A stretch of 21,387 bases of DNA, from contig DAOLDD010000055.1 of assembly GCA_035327585.1 (NCBI GenBank), positions 1 to 21,387 of the forward strand, written 5' to 3'. Each line of letters opens with the position of its first letter. Positions within the stretch are counted from its first letter, which is position 1. The translations under genes were made by a program, and so were the position numbers. The notes beneath the pieces are model-generated. The model was not told the origin of the DNA and searched no databases. It saw nothing but the letters and a program-made list of their open reading frames with translations. Of this stretch, positions 1 to 9,300 are shown piece by piece. Origin of the DNA: JAMLJG01 sp035327585. Lineage in GTDB: Bacteria > Verrucomicrobiota > Kiritimatiellia > CAIVKH01.

Positions 1-1
1 G

Positions 2-25
2 ACGCCGCGCTCCGCGCGGCGTTTT
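2..25 (+). terminator. Probable intrinsic terminator at left edge
   Basis: A perfect 8-bp GC-rich stem (2-9 pairing with 15-22) has a 5-base loop CTCCG and runs into TTTT at 22-25. The T-run is on the plus strand, so it most likely ends a plus-strand gene lying left of the window. It faces the minus-strand ABC operon, so it may separate two converging transcripts. The T-run is short. Confidence 0.6.
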
Positions 26-117
26 CCGTGCGCGGAGCGCCCGGACCACCCACAGAGTGTCTTCACTAAAACGAGACGGTTAATATTTTCTGGAGACTGA
101 ACGAAACGCAGATTTCC

Positions 118-141
118 CCTCAGTGCCTCCGTGTCTCCGTG
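118..141 (-). repeat. Three tandem 8-mers, CACGGAGA-type intergenic repeat
   Basis: Read on the minus strand, three 8-base units follow each other: CACGGAGA, CACGGAGG, CACTGAGG. They are preceded by TTCAC and followed by a G/A-rich stretch. The block lies in the intergenic space downstream of the ABC exporter gene. From memory, repeats of the form ACCACGGAGACACGGAGG are scattered through intergenic regions of many environmental bacterial genomes, including PVC members; that recognition is unverified here. No coding capacity is apparent. Confidence 0.55.
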
Positions 142-150
142 GTGAAAATC

Positions 151-174
151 GAGACCGATGCCGAGACCGATGCC
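151..174. repeat. 12-bp direct tandem repeat (two copies)
   Basis: GAGACCGATGCC occurs twice back to back at 151-162 and 163-174, followed by a partial third copy (GATTGG) and an 8-base G run at 179-186. It sits between the 8-mer repeat block and the stop codon of the ABC exporter. It looks like slippage-generated intergenic sequence; no function is evident. Confidence 0.7.
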
Positions 175-187
175 GATTGGGGGGGGA

Positions 188-1963
188 TTACGTCACCAGT
201 TCGCCGCCTGGGCCGAGGGCCTGGGCGGTGAGCATGTCGCTGAAGTAGCCGCCGTTGCGGCGCAGTTCGTCGAAGGTGCCGGTTTCCACGATGCGGCCGG
301 CGTCCATGACGACGACGCGATTGGCTTTGCGGATGGTGCTGAGGCGGTGGGCAATGGTGATGACGGTGCGGCCCGAGGCGAGTCGCTCAAGCGCTTCCTG
401 CACGAGCCGCTCGCTGTTGTAGTCGAGCGCCGACGTGGCTTCGTCAAGAATGAGGATACGCGGGTCGCGCAGCAGGGCGCGCGCGATGGAGAGGCGTTGC
501 CGCTGGCCGCCGGAGAGCATGACGCCGCGTTCGCCGACCTTGGTGTCGAAGCCCTCGGGCATCTGGAGAATGAACTCCTCCGCGTTGGCGAGGCGCGCGG
601 CCTCGCGCACCTGCTCGTCCGTGGCGTCGGGGCGCGCGAAGCGGATGTTCTCGGAAATGGAGCCGGAGAGCAAAAGGCTCTCCTGCAAGACGACTGCGCT
701 TTGTTTGCGCAGCCAGCGCATGTCGAAGTCGGCTTGCGAAATGCCATCGATCAGGATGTTGCCCTGTTCGGGACGGTAAAGGCCGAGCACGAGATAGGTG
801 ACGGTGCTCTTGCCCGCGCCGGAGTGGCCGACCAGCGCGACATGCTCGCCGGGCCGGATGTGCAGGTCGAAATCCGAGAGCACGGGGCGCTGGGTGCCGG
901 GATAGCTGAAGGCCACGTGCTCGAACTTGATCTCGCCCCGGAGCGGGGCGGGTTTGCGCGTGCCGCGCCATTCCTCGACGTAGTTGGAATCGAGCAGTTC
1001 CTTGATGCTGCGATAGCTCTCCTGTCCCATGAAGTATTGTTCACTGACGGCCGCGAACGCGTGCACGGGCATCATGATGATGGGGAGCCCGGCCATGAAG
1101 GCGAGCAGCGTGCCGAGCGTCATGGAACCCTGGATGACGAACCACGCGCCGCCCGCGATGACCACGAGGGAGAGGAATTGCGTGGCGGCGTAGCTGAAGG
1201 TGCCGAATTTCGAACTGAGTCCGCTCAACTCGACCTTGGTGCGCGCATAGTCGCTGCTGCGCTCCTCCATGTGCGCGGTCACTTGTTTTTCTTCGCCAAG
1301 CGAACGGACGAGGCGCAGCGCGGTGATCGCCTCACTGGCCGAACCCGTCAGCCGTTCCTGCGCCTTGCGCGAATTTTCGTTGGAAACCTGGATGCGCGCG
1401 TAGAAGGTCTGCCGGATGATGATGAAGATCGGCACCATCATCAGCAGGGCGATGGAGAGCTGCCAGTGCAGGGTCACGAGAATCGCGGTGATGCTCAACG
1501 AATAGAGGATGTTGGGCACGAATTGACCCAGGATTTGGGAAAGCGCGCCCTCGACCTTCTGGGTGTCAAAGGCGTATTTCGACAGCAGGCGGCCGGATTT
1601 CTGCCGGTCGAGATAGCCGAAATTCAGGAAGTGCAGCTTGTTGAAAATTTCACCGCGCAGGCCGGACATGAGCGAGGCCATCTCCCGGGCGATGGTCATC
1701 GCGCCGGCGACGGCGAAGGCGTAGTGCAGGAAGAGCAGGCCGATGAAGATCAGGCCGATGACGAGGATGCCGGCGCCGTCCCCGTTGCGGACCTGTTCAT
1801 CGATGATGATCTGGAACAGCCAGGGACAGGGCGCGATGACGACACTTCGCAGGATGGACAGCGTCAGCCCGCGGGAGAATCGGCGCCGCTGGTCCCATAG
1901 ATAGTGAAGCAGGGTGTCGGATTGCAGCGCATTGGAGTCGAGCGGGGCGGTTGGGGTGTTCAT
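188..1963 (-). CDS. ABC exporter half-transporter (fused permease and ATPase, MsbA-like)
   Basis: This 591-residue protein has an N-terminal six-helix ABC exporter membrane domain (about residues 30-325) followed by a complete nucleotide-binding domain. Visible motifs are Walker A GHSGAGKS (379-386), Q-loop Q427, signature LSGGQ (483-487), Walker B ILILDE (503-508), D-loop SALD (511-514) and H-loop H539. It should work as a homodimer in the inner membrane, driving ATP-dependent export. There is no N-terminal C39 peptidase domain, so leader-peptide processing is not suggested. The ATG overlaps the stop of the upstream HlyD-type adaptor by four bases, indicating one operon and a shared machine, as in type I secretion or tripartite efflux. 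No TolC-like outer-membrane factor is in the window. The substrate cannot be told from sequence; a lipid, peptide, drug or polysaccharide are all possible. Confidence 0.93.
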   Translation of the reverse strand: MNTPTAPLDSNALQSDTLLHYLWDQRRRFSRGLTLSILRSVVIAPCPWLFQIIIDEQVRNGDGAGILVIGLIFIGLLFLHYAFAVAGAMTIAREMASLMSGLRGEIFNKLHFLNFGYLDRQKSGRLLSKYAFDTQKVEGALSQILGQFVPNILYSLSITAILVTLHWQLSIALLMMVPIFIIIRQTFYARIQVSNENSRKAQERLTGSASEAITALRLVRSLGEEKQVTAHMEERSSDYARTKVELSGLSSKFGTFSYAATQFLSLVVIAGGAWFVIQGSMTLGTLLAFMAGLPIIMMPVHAFAAVSEQYFMGQESYRSIKELLDSNYVEEWRGTRKPAPLRGEIKFEHVAFSYPGTQRPVLSDFDLHIRPGEHVALVGHSGAGKSTVTYLVLGLYRPEQGNILIDGISQADFDMRWLRKQSAVVLQESLLLSGSISENIRFARPDATDEQVREAARLANAEEFILQMPEGFDTKVGERGVMLSGGQRQRLSIARALLRDPRILILDEATSALDYNSERLVQEALERLASGRTVITIAHRLSTIRKANRVVVMDAGRIVETGTFDELRRNGGYFSDMLTAQALGPGGELVT

Positions 1964-3084
1964 CCGGCTTTCTTCAGGTTCCCGCGCGTCTCGCGGTCCC
2001 GCAAATGGCGGGCGCTGCGCAGGAAAACTTCTCCGAGCGAGCGTCGTCCGAGCTGGAGGCGGACATCCAGCAACGACCCGAGCACGAGGGGGTGGGGGGT
2101 GTCGAGAACGGCAATATCGATTTCGTACCGGGCGGTTCCCGGCGCGGCATCCGCCGCATATTCGGAGTCCGGGGCGACGCGATGGACGGCGCCGCGCACG
2201 CGGCCCTCCAGCATCGAATCAAACACATGCGATTCCATCAAGACGGGTGTGCCGGCGGCGACGAGGTCGACGTTTCGTTCCGGGATGTAGGCCTTGATGT
2301 GGATCGGGCTGCCGGTGGGCGCAATTTTGATCAGTTCCGCGCCCCGCGCGATCGCCATTCCGGGGTGGCGGACGGGCCGTGCGACGACCTGTCCGTCCAG
2401 CGGCGCGCGGATGACAAGCGCCTCCCGGCGGGCGCGCACCCATTCCAGTTCCCGTTGAATGAGGGCGAGCGTGGATTCGAGCCTTCGTATTTCGAGGTCG
2501 ATTCGTTCGCCATGCAGGGCGGGAAGGCCGGCCTGGTTCCAGTCGCGGAGCAGGGCGGCGTCCATCACATCCATCTCGGATCTCAACCGGTCGATTTCCT
2601 GTCGTCGCAATTCCAGTTCGGAAATAATTTGCCGGGCATGCCCCTCGTTGTAGTTCTTTTCAATTTGCGCCTGAATCTCGGCGATGCGGGCGAGTCGCTT
2701 CTGGCGGTCGCCGGCCGTCAGGAGGTCGAGTGCGGCGGGCCGTACCTCCCACTCGCGCCGGTTGATTCGTTGCGCGGCCAGCGCGGATTCGGTTACGGCA
2801 CGTTCACGTTCCAATTGGATGGCGCGGAGGTCGAGCTCCCGATCTTCGAGTTCCAGTACGATGTCGCCAGCACGCACCAAGGTTCCCAGTTCGACCGCCT
2901 GTCTGAGCAGGGTCGCGTCTTGCGGCGCGAAAAGCCGAACTTCGTCCCGCGCGTAGACGTGTCCGGTGGCACGGATCGTCAACTCGATCCGCAAGAGGAG
3001 AAGTCCGCAAGCGATTAAGAGCGTGCCGATCAGGGCCGCGAGCACGACGGAGCTGCGATGCTTCCGGTGCACAGGTGTTTGCAT
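1960..3084 (-). CDS. HlyD-family membrane fusion (periplasmic adaptor) protein
   Basis: This 374-residue protein begins with a short basic cytoplasmic tail and one membrane helix (about 12-32). A split biotinyl-lipoyl-like domain follows, with halves near residues 42-78 and 242-276 (the second with APLDGQVVA). Between them is a long charged helical hairpin (about 80-240). A beta-barrel-like segment lies near 280-355, with IHIKAYIPERNVDLVAAG. That is the classic adaptor plan: it bridges an inner-membrane exporter to an outer-membrane channel. Its gene is first in a two-gene operon with the ABC exporter, ATGA-type overlap. No Shine-Dalgarno sequence is visible before the ATG at 3084, and a promoter candidate lies so close that the transcript could be leaderless. 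The family is clear; the cargo is unknown. Confidence 0.88.
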   Translation of the reverse strand: MQTPVHRKHRSSVVLAALIGTLLIACGLLLLRIELTIRATGHVYARDEVRLFAPQDATLLRQAVELGTLVRAGDIVLELEDRELDLRAIQLERERAVTESALAAQRINRREWEVRPAALDLLTAGDRQKRLARIAEIQAQIEKNYNEGHARQIISELELRRQEIDRLRSEMDVMDAALLRDWNQAGLPALHGERIDLEIRRLESTLALIQRELEWVRARREALVIRAPLDGQVVARPVRHPGMAIARGAELIKIAPTGSPIHIKAYIPERNVDLVAAGTPVLMESHVFDSMLEGRVRGAVHRVAPDSEYAADAAPGTARYEIDIAVLDTPHPLVLGSLLDVRLQLGRRSLGEVFLRSARHLRDRETRGNLKKAG

Positions 3085-3091
3085 GCATCAA

Positions 3092-3120
3092 CGAATAGCA
3101 CAGGAAAATGCCACTCCCAA
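3092..3120 (-). promoter_or_regulatory. Candidate sigma70-type promoter for the adaptor/ABC operon
   Basis: On the minus strand TTGGGA (3115-3120) and TATTCG (3092-3097) are separated by 17 bases, resembling -35 and -10 boxes (4/6 and 3/6 matches). Transcription would start around 3085, essentially at the ATG at 3084. That agrees with the absence of a ribosome binding site and would give a leaderless mRNA. The boxes are weak, so this is tentative. Confidence 0.35.
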
Positions 3121-3174
3121 GCACGAAAGGTCCGCTTTTGTGTTATGCCTCCTTAACGAATACGCGAGTCCCAG

Positions 3175-3188
3175 GTAAAATTTTTTAC
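3175..3188. promoter_or_regulatory. Near-palindromic operator candidate, distal copy
   Basis: GTAAAATTTTTTAC is a 14-bp inverted repeat broken only at its two central positions. It shares the outer pattern GTAAA-N4-TTTAC with a second site centred exactly 52 bp away. It lies in the divergent region between the adaptor operon and the amylase gene. The half-site resembles those bound by helix-turn-helix dimers; the regulator is unknown. Confidence 0.45.
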
Positions 3189-3226
3189 GAAATCGCTTCA
3201 CACTTCGGACGCGGGGTCGTAATGTA

Positions 3227-3240
3227 GTAAAGCGTTTTAC
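3227..3240. promoter_or_regulatory. Near-palindromic operator candidate, proximal copy (LacI-operator-like)
   Basis: GTAAAGCGTTTTAC is a 14-bp inverted repeat with one mismatched pair and a central CG, as in many LacI-family operators. It lies 76 bases before the amylase ATG and matches the distal site in its outer five bases on each side. LacI-family control of starch and maltose genes is well known in other bacteria; applying it here is inference. Confidence 0.45.
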
Positions 3241-3286
3241 CCCCTCAATGGGCTTGGGGTGGTGCGGATTGCTTCACATTGGGCTG

Positions 3287-3292
3287 TAGAAT
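3287..3292 (+). promoter_or_regulatory. Candidate -10 box for the amylase gene
   Basis: TAGAAT matches the sigma70 -10 consensus at five of six positions and would place the transcript start near 3299, just before the ribosome binding site AGGGAGA (3304-3310). No convincing -35 box lies 16-18 bases upstream. If real, the promoter would probably need an activator, and the two palindromes would be centred near -65 and -117. Confidence 0.35.
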
Positions 3293-3316
3293 CAGGATTA
3301 CGTAGGGAGAGCCGTT

Positions 3317-6300
3317 ATGTCGCGAAAGAACCTGCTGACCTTTGTTTCCGCGATGGTTGCGTTGCCGGTGTTGCTGGGCACGGTTCGCGCGGAAGTCTTG
3401 ATCCAGTATTTTGAGACGGAGTGGGACGAGATTTACCGCCGAATCCCCGAAATGGCGGAAATCGGCTACGAAGGTCTTTGGACGCCCCCCCCCGCCAAGT
3501 CCCCCCACGCAGGCGGCCAGTTTGCCGGCGGCGGCAACGTGGGCTACAGCCATTTTGACAAGTTTGACCTGGGCGACATCCCGCAGCGCGGCTCCCGCGC
3601 CACCCGTTACGGTACACGCGGCTCGATGCGCAACATGATCGACAACGCGCGTCGCTCGCACCTCAAAATCTATCCCGATGTGGTCATGAACCACAATGGC
3701 AACGGGCCCGACTACCGGACCTATCCCGGCCAGGTGCCGCACGATTTCCACGGCTGGTACGATGGTGGGCAGCCGGGCGGCTTCAAACGCGCTCCCCGCA
3801 TGTTCCAGTGGTCGCCCGACAACGGGTGGGGCGGCACGCTGCACCAGGAACTGGTCAGCCTGATTGACTTCCAGACGGAATCGGACGCCCGGTTCAGCTA
3901 TAACGCGCCAAACTACTCGTTTCCTCCCGGCAAGGAGGGCAACCCCAAGATTCTGCGCCACCCTGGCCAGCCGGACAAGTATCCCTATGGCGCGCCTGCC
4001 GCCGAGGATACCATTGAGTTCCTCAACCGCTGGATCGCCTGGCTCGGCAACGCGATGGATTTCGACGGCGTGCGTCTCGACGCGCCGAAGCACATGACGG
4101 CGGATTTCTTCGGCCTGCCCGGGCAGGTCGGGACGTTCCTGCATGAGATCCAGTACAATTTCGATTCACGGCGCGGTTACACGGACTACACGAACGCCAA
4201 CACCAGCTTCGACCAGTTGTACGTCAATTATCAGGAGCGCGATGACGCGCTGATCTATTCCGAGTTCTTCATTTATGACCAGAGCGAGGTGGACTACTGG
4301 CGCAATTTCCAGGGCGTGGGCAACAAATTCCGCTACCTCGACTTCCCGCGGAAGTCCCAGATGATCGGACCCGCATTCGGCGGCGGCAACCTGGCCGCGC
4401 TGGATAATCTGACCGCAGGATTTTCACCGGCCGAGGGCGTGATGTTCGCGCACAGTCACGACGAAAACCCACCCGGGAAGCTCGACCTCGCGTATGCCTA
4501 CATCCTGACTCGCGTGGGCCTGCCCGTGGTCTTTTTCACGGGAAACAACATCGCGGGCAATGAAGGCAACGACAACAAGAGCTGGATGAAGATCGGCTAC
4601 GGCTCCGCACTCGGCGATTACAACTACCAGGCCGTTCCGAACATGGTCTGGGTGAACAAGCAATTCGCGCGCGCCTCCGAATGGACGCGCTGGGTCGAGG
4701 GCGATTTTTATGTGTATGAGCGCTTTCAAGACCTCAACGCCAGCAGCAGCCCCAACGCCGGCGAAGGCCTGTTGCTCGTGGGCCTGAACGACTCGGGCAA
4801 CAACCAGACGCGGAGCAATGTTCAGACGACATTTGATCCGGGCACCACGCTCAAGAACTACTCCATCTTCCCCGCGGATGACCTTGTGGTGAACGGCTCC
4901 GGCCAGGTGAACCTGACGATTCCCGCCGGGAACAACGGGCAGGGCTGGGTGTTCTACGCGCCGCGTGTGCCGGAGTCGGACGGCGATCCGCTTCGCTTCG
5001 TGCAGGGCGGCAATCCCGCGCCGACGATGGATTGGGTCGTGCCGGGCGGGCGGCTCGCGACGCCCAAATCGCGGCAGGTGACCCGCCTGACCGCCGACAC
5101 GGTGGACATCAATGTCCACTACCAGAACGCGCCCGATTCCGCCGTGGATTCGGTGATGATCAAGTGGGGGTTGGGCCAGCAGCTCAATTCGAGCAACTAT
5201 TTTTCGCCTGGCGTGGATAATGTCAGCGGGAAGTTTCAGTCCGCGAACGTGGTTGTTTCGAACGGGCCTGGCGGCCTCGGTCAATTCCGGCTCGTTGCGA
5301 GTCTGACCAACGTGTCGGAGGGCTTGCACCTCGTGCAGGGCCGTGCGTTCGTGGGCCGGACCGGCAAGCCCGCGCTTTTCAACACGTTCCGCGAAGTGGT
5401 TTACGTGGACCGCCGCGGCCCCGACCTGCACATGCCCTGGCCCTCGGACGGCGGCACGGTGCAGGGGGCGACGGTGGTCACGGTCACCAACGGCGACCAC
5501 ACCGCTTACTTCATGGAATACAGCGTGAATGGCGGTTCCTTTAACTTCTGTGACGAAATCCAGAAGGGCGAGTGGCGCTTCGTCCTGCCCGCGCTCGCTT
5601 CGGGCACGCACACGGTGACGGTGCGCGCACTGGAGGCCGACTACGCCGAGCCGACGCGCAACATCATCAACACCAGCCTGCTGACGCGCGTGTTCAACGT
5701 GGCGGCGGGCACGGCGCCCTCAATCAGTTTCCAGGCGATCAACCGCGGCGTCGGGTCGGACATCGAGCTGCCCTTCTTCCGCACAGTGGTCAGCGCGCCG
5801 GGCGCGACCTCGGTGAAGCTGTATTGGGATGGCCGCGAACTGCCGCTGGTCGGCGGCGTGAGTGGCGCGACGAACGTGTTTGACGGACGCTGGCTCGTCG
5901 GCGGCACGACGCAGCGGCTGTGGGGCGCCTTCGTGAACGGGCCCCAATTCTTCGAAGCCGTCTCGGTGACCGGCTCGACGACGAATCGCACCGCGGTGCG
6001 TCGCGTGTTCAATCTATACGGCGCGGGCCTGATGGATTCCGACGGCGACGGCCTGCCGGACGAGGTCGAGATGCCGAATTTCTACGCGGGCACGAACCCC
6101 GGCCCGAACGTGCCGTGGCCCGGTGACAATTCCGGCCAGGGCAACCAGGACATGATTCCGAACTACGGCGAAGTCTGGACCCGCCTCAATCCGATGGCCC
6201 ACGACACCACCTACAGTGGAACGTGGGACGCCGACGAGGATTGGGACGGCGACGGCGTTTCCAACGGTTGCGAAGTGCGGCAGGGCTATTTCCAGCACAC

Positions 6301-9300
6301 GAACGCGTTCCACTTCAGCATCTACAACGGCGGCCAGAAGCCGGCTACGTGCGCGGAACCCGACAGCAGCGGCGGCCTCATCCCGGCGCAGGTGTCGTGG
6401 ACGCCGCAGAACCCGAACCAGTGCGCAGGCAGCACCCTGACGGTGACCTACACGCCGAATCAGGGTCCGCTCAGCAACGCCTCGCCGGTAATGATTGCAA
6501 TTGGCACCAACGCGATGTCCGTTTCGCACGCGAATATGAACGCGCAGGGCGACTCGTGGGGCTACACCTACGGCCTCCCCGCCGGTGCGACGTCGATCGT
6601 GTTCTGGTTCCACAACACCACCACGAACGTCTTCGACAACAATGGCGGCGCAAACTATACGGTCGCGGTCGGCCCTTGCGTCATCGCCACGAACTTCTTC
6701 GTGATGAACGGAACGGTGGACAGCGCCCAATATGAAATCGCGGACAGCGGGATGAAGATTTGGGCCGCGGTCAAGAGCAACAACCTCTATGTCGCGACCT
6801 GGTCGGCGAACGGCGACGCGAGTGGCGCGGATCACTTCGTATTCGTGACCGACCAATTCGGCGCGCCGGAACCGGCGCCGTGGGCCAAGGACGGCAATGT
6901 CTTTTTTGCGAAGGGGAGCAAGCCGATGCTGGTCGCTGAATCCGGGAGCACCAACGGCTACCATGCGTTCAACAACGCCGGTGTTTCCGGTCGCAGTGCG
7001 ATGGGACTCAACACCCAGGCCCTTGAGGGCGAATTTAATCTCGCGGAGGTCTTTGGCTACATCCCGGAGAAGGTCTACATCGCCGCGGTGGCCTATGGCG
7101 ACAACGATGGCGGCGCGATCCTGAGCCAGTGTCCGCCGGCGTGGAACGATTGGAACGACTTGGAAATCATGGAGTTTCTGCCCGTCAACATCGCGAGCAT
7201 CCGGGACGAGAACCTCGACGGCGTGTTCGACGGCGGTCGTCCCTACATGGAGTCCGTGGTGAACGGCAACACGAACACCGCGAACTACAACATCCGCCGA
7301 TTCTTCCTGAACGAACTCGCCGGCGACTCGGCGTCGATCACGTTCAACCTCTGGATCAATGGTCCCGGCGGCACGAATGTGATTTCCGAGGTGGAATTGT
7401 TCTCGAACCTGAATCGCCGCGACTTTGCGGCGCTGCCGGGCGATGAGGATTGGGAGACGATCACGCCGGCGTCGGACACGACATACTTCCGCGCGTATCC
7501 GATGAGCGGAAGCGGGCAGGGGCCATACACGGTGACGCTGCCGGTGAACAAGTGCGGCGCCTATCGCGTGAACGCGCGCTACAAGATCAACGGCGTGCGC
7601 TATTACTTCACGGACCACGCGCTGCGCCGCGACCTCGCGGTCGTCGTGACGCCGAAGAAGGCGCTGGACCTGACGATGTATGAATTGAATCCGCTGACGA
7701 TTGAGGCGACGACGGACCAGTTCGCCGGGCGCAGCACGTTCCGCGATATTTACCAGGATGACGTGGGTGACGGCCTGAACGTCATCTCCACGAATTACTT
7801 CAAGACGCTGGGCGTGAACATGCTCTGGTTGCAGCCGATCCACCCGATCGGGTTCGACAACCGTGAGACCGATCCGTCCACCGGCCAGGATTACGATCCG
7901 GGCAGCCCGTACGCCGTGCGCAACTACTGGAAGGTCAATCCCGTGCTCGGCGATCCCTTCGTGGCGGACGGCAGCCAGGCGATGCTGGAGTTCCAGGAAT
8001 TCGTCGCGGCGATGGACGAAAACGGCGTCGGCGTGATGCTCGACGGCACGTTCAACCACAGCGCCTGGGATTGCGAGATCGGCGATGTGGCGGTGGACAT
8101 GTTCCCCGATTGGGCGACCAATGCGACGGACTTGATCCGCACGGCCCGCCCGTCGTGGTACTCGCGCAAGGGCAACTACGGCCTGCCCGCGACCTACTAC
8201 CAGACCTCGGTCAACAACGACATCGCCGTCGCGCCGGACCGCACCGACTTCGGCAAGTGGAACGACGTCGCGGACTTCTTCTTCGGCACCTACGACGCGC
8301 TCGTTCAGGGCCAGACCGATGATTGGAAGGATCGTTATCTCCTCCAGGAAGACCAGTTCTACGGCTTCGCGACCAACGCGACCCGCGAGTTGTGGGAATA
8401 CTTCGCGCGCTACCCGATCTATTGGCTGGAACAGACGGGCCACCCGGTGGGCACGCCGAAGAGCCAGTCCTACAAGGGCATCGATGGTCTGCGCTGCGAC
8501 TTCGCGCAGGGGCTGCCCAGTGAGTTCTGGGAATACGCGATCAACAAGACCCGCAGCGTGAAGTGGGACTTCCTCTTCATGGCCGAGTCGCTCGATGGCT
8601 TCAAAGAAATCAACGGCAACAAGCGAAACGGCCTCAGTTTCCGTTCCGCCCGCCACTTCGACATCATGAACGAGAACATGGTGTTCTACTGGCGCGACCA
8701 GTATTTCGACTACAAGCCGTTCGGCGGCGGGGTGCCGTTTTCCAATCAGCAGCCCTTCACCTTCCCGACCTGGCAGGCCTTTGATAACCGGCGCAATGCG
8801 TATGACGTCGTGCCGATCCTGTTGAACCTGTCCGGCCACGACGAAATCCTGCCGCACGACGAGCAGTGGCGGTTGGTGTACGCGCACGCGATTCTCGCGG
8901 CGTGGGACGGTGTGCCGATGCTGTTCGCGGGGCAGGAGGCGGGCTTGCAGAATACGCCGGACATCTACACCAACCGCACCATTAACGGAACGGACAACAC
9001 CTACGGGCGGTACGAGGTCAACTTTGGCAAGGGCATTCCGCAGTTCAAGCGCTACAACCACCTCACGAATGTGTGGAACAACATTAATGGTGGCTGGGCC
9101 GACGGACTGCGCGCAACCTACGCGCGATTGAACAAGGCCCGCTTGTCCTCGCCGGCGCTGCGCTCCCAAAACAACTATATGTTGGCGAGCAGCAACTCCA
9201 TGTCGTGGAATCCCGATATCTTCGGCGTCGTGAAGTACGAAGTCGCCGGGGCCAGCGCCTCGTCCCAGGACGTGGTGTTCGTATTCGTGAACAACAACTT

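Noticed and set aside
158..1900. 580-codon plus-strand frame across the ABC exporter gene
   Set aside because: It is antisense to a gene with every ABC motif intact, and its product is Asp/Glu/His/Gly-rich with no recognisable fold.
1951..3018. 355-codon plus-strand frame across the adaptor gene
   Set aside because: It is a shadow of the HlyD-type gene, whose translation shows the expected membrane helix, coiled coils and lipoyl-like halves.
6014..9169. 1051-codon open frame on the minus strand inside the amylase gene
   Set aside because: It lies opposite a gene with clear GH13 motifs; the translation is low-complexity, rich in Arg, Val, His and Ala, with no domain. Long antisense frames are expected from GC-rich codon usage.
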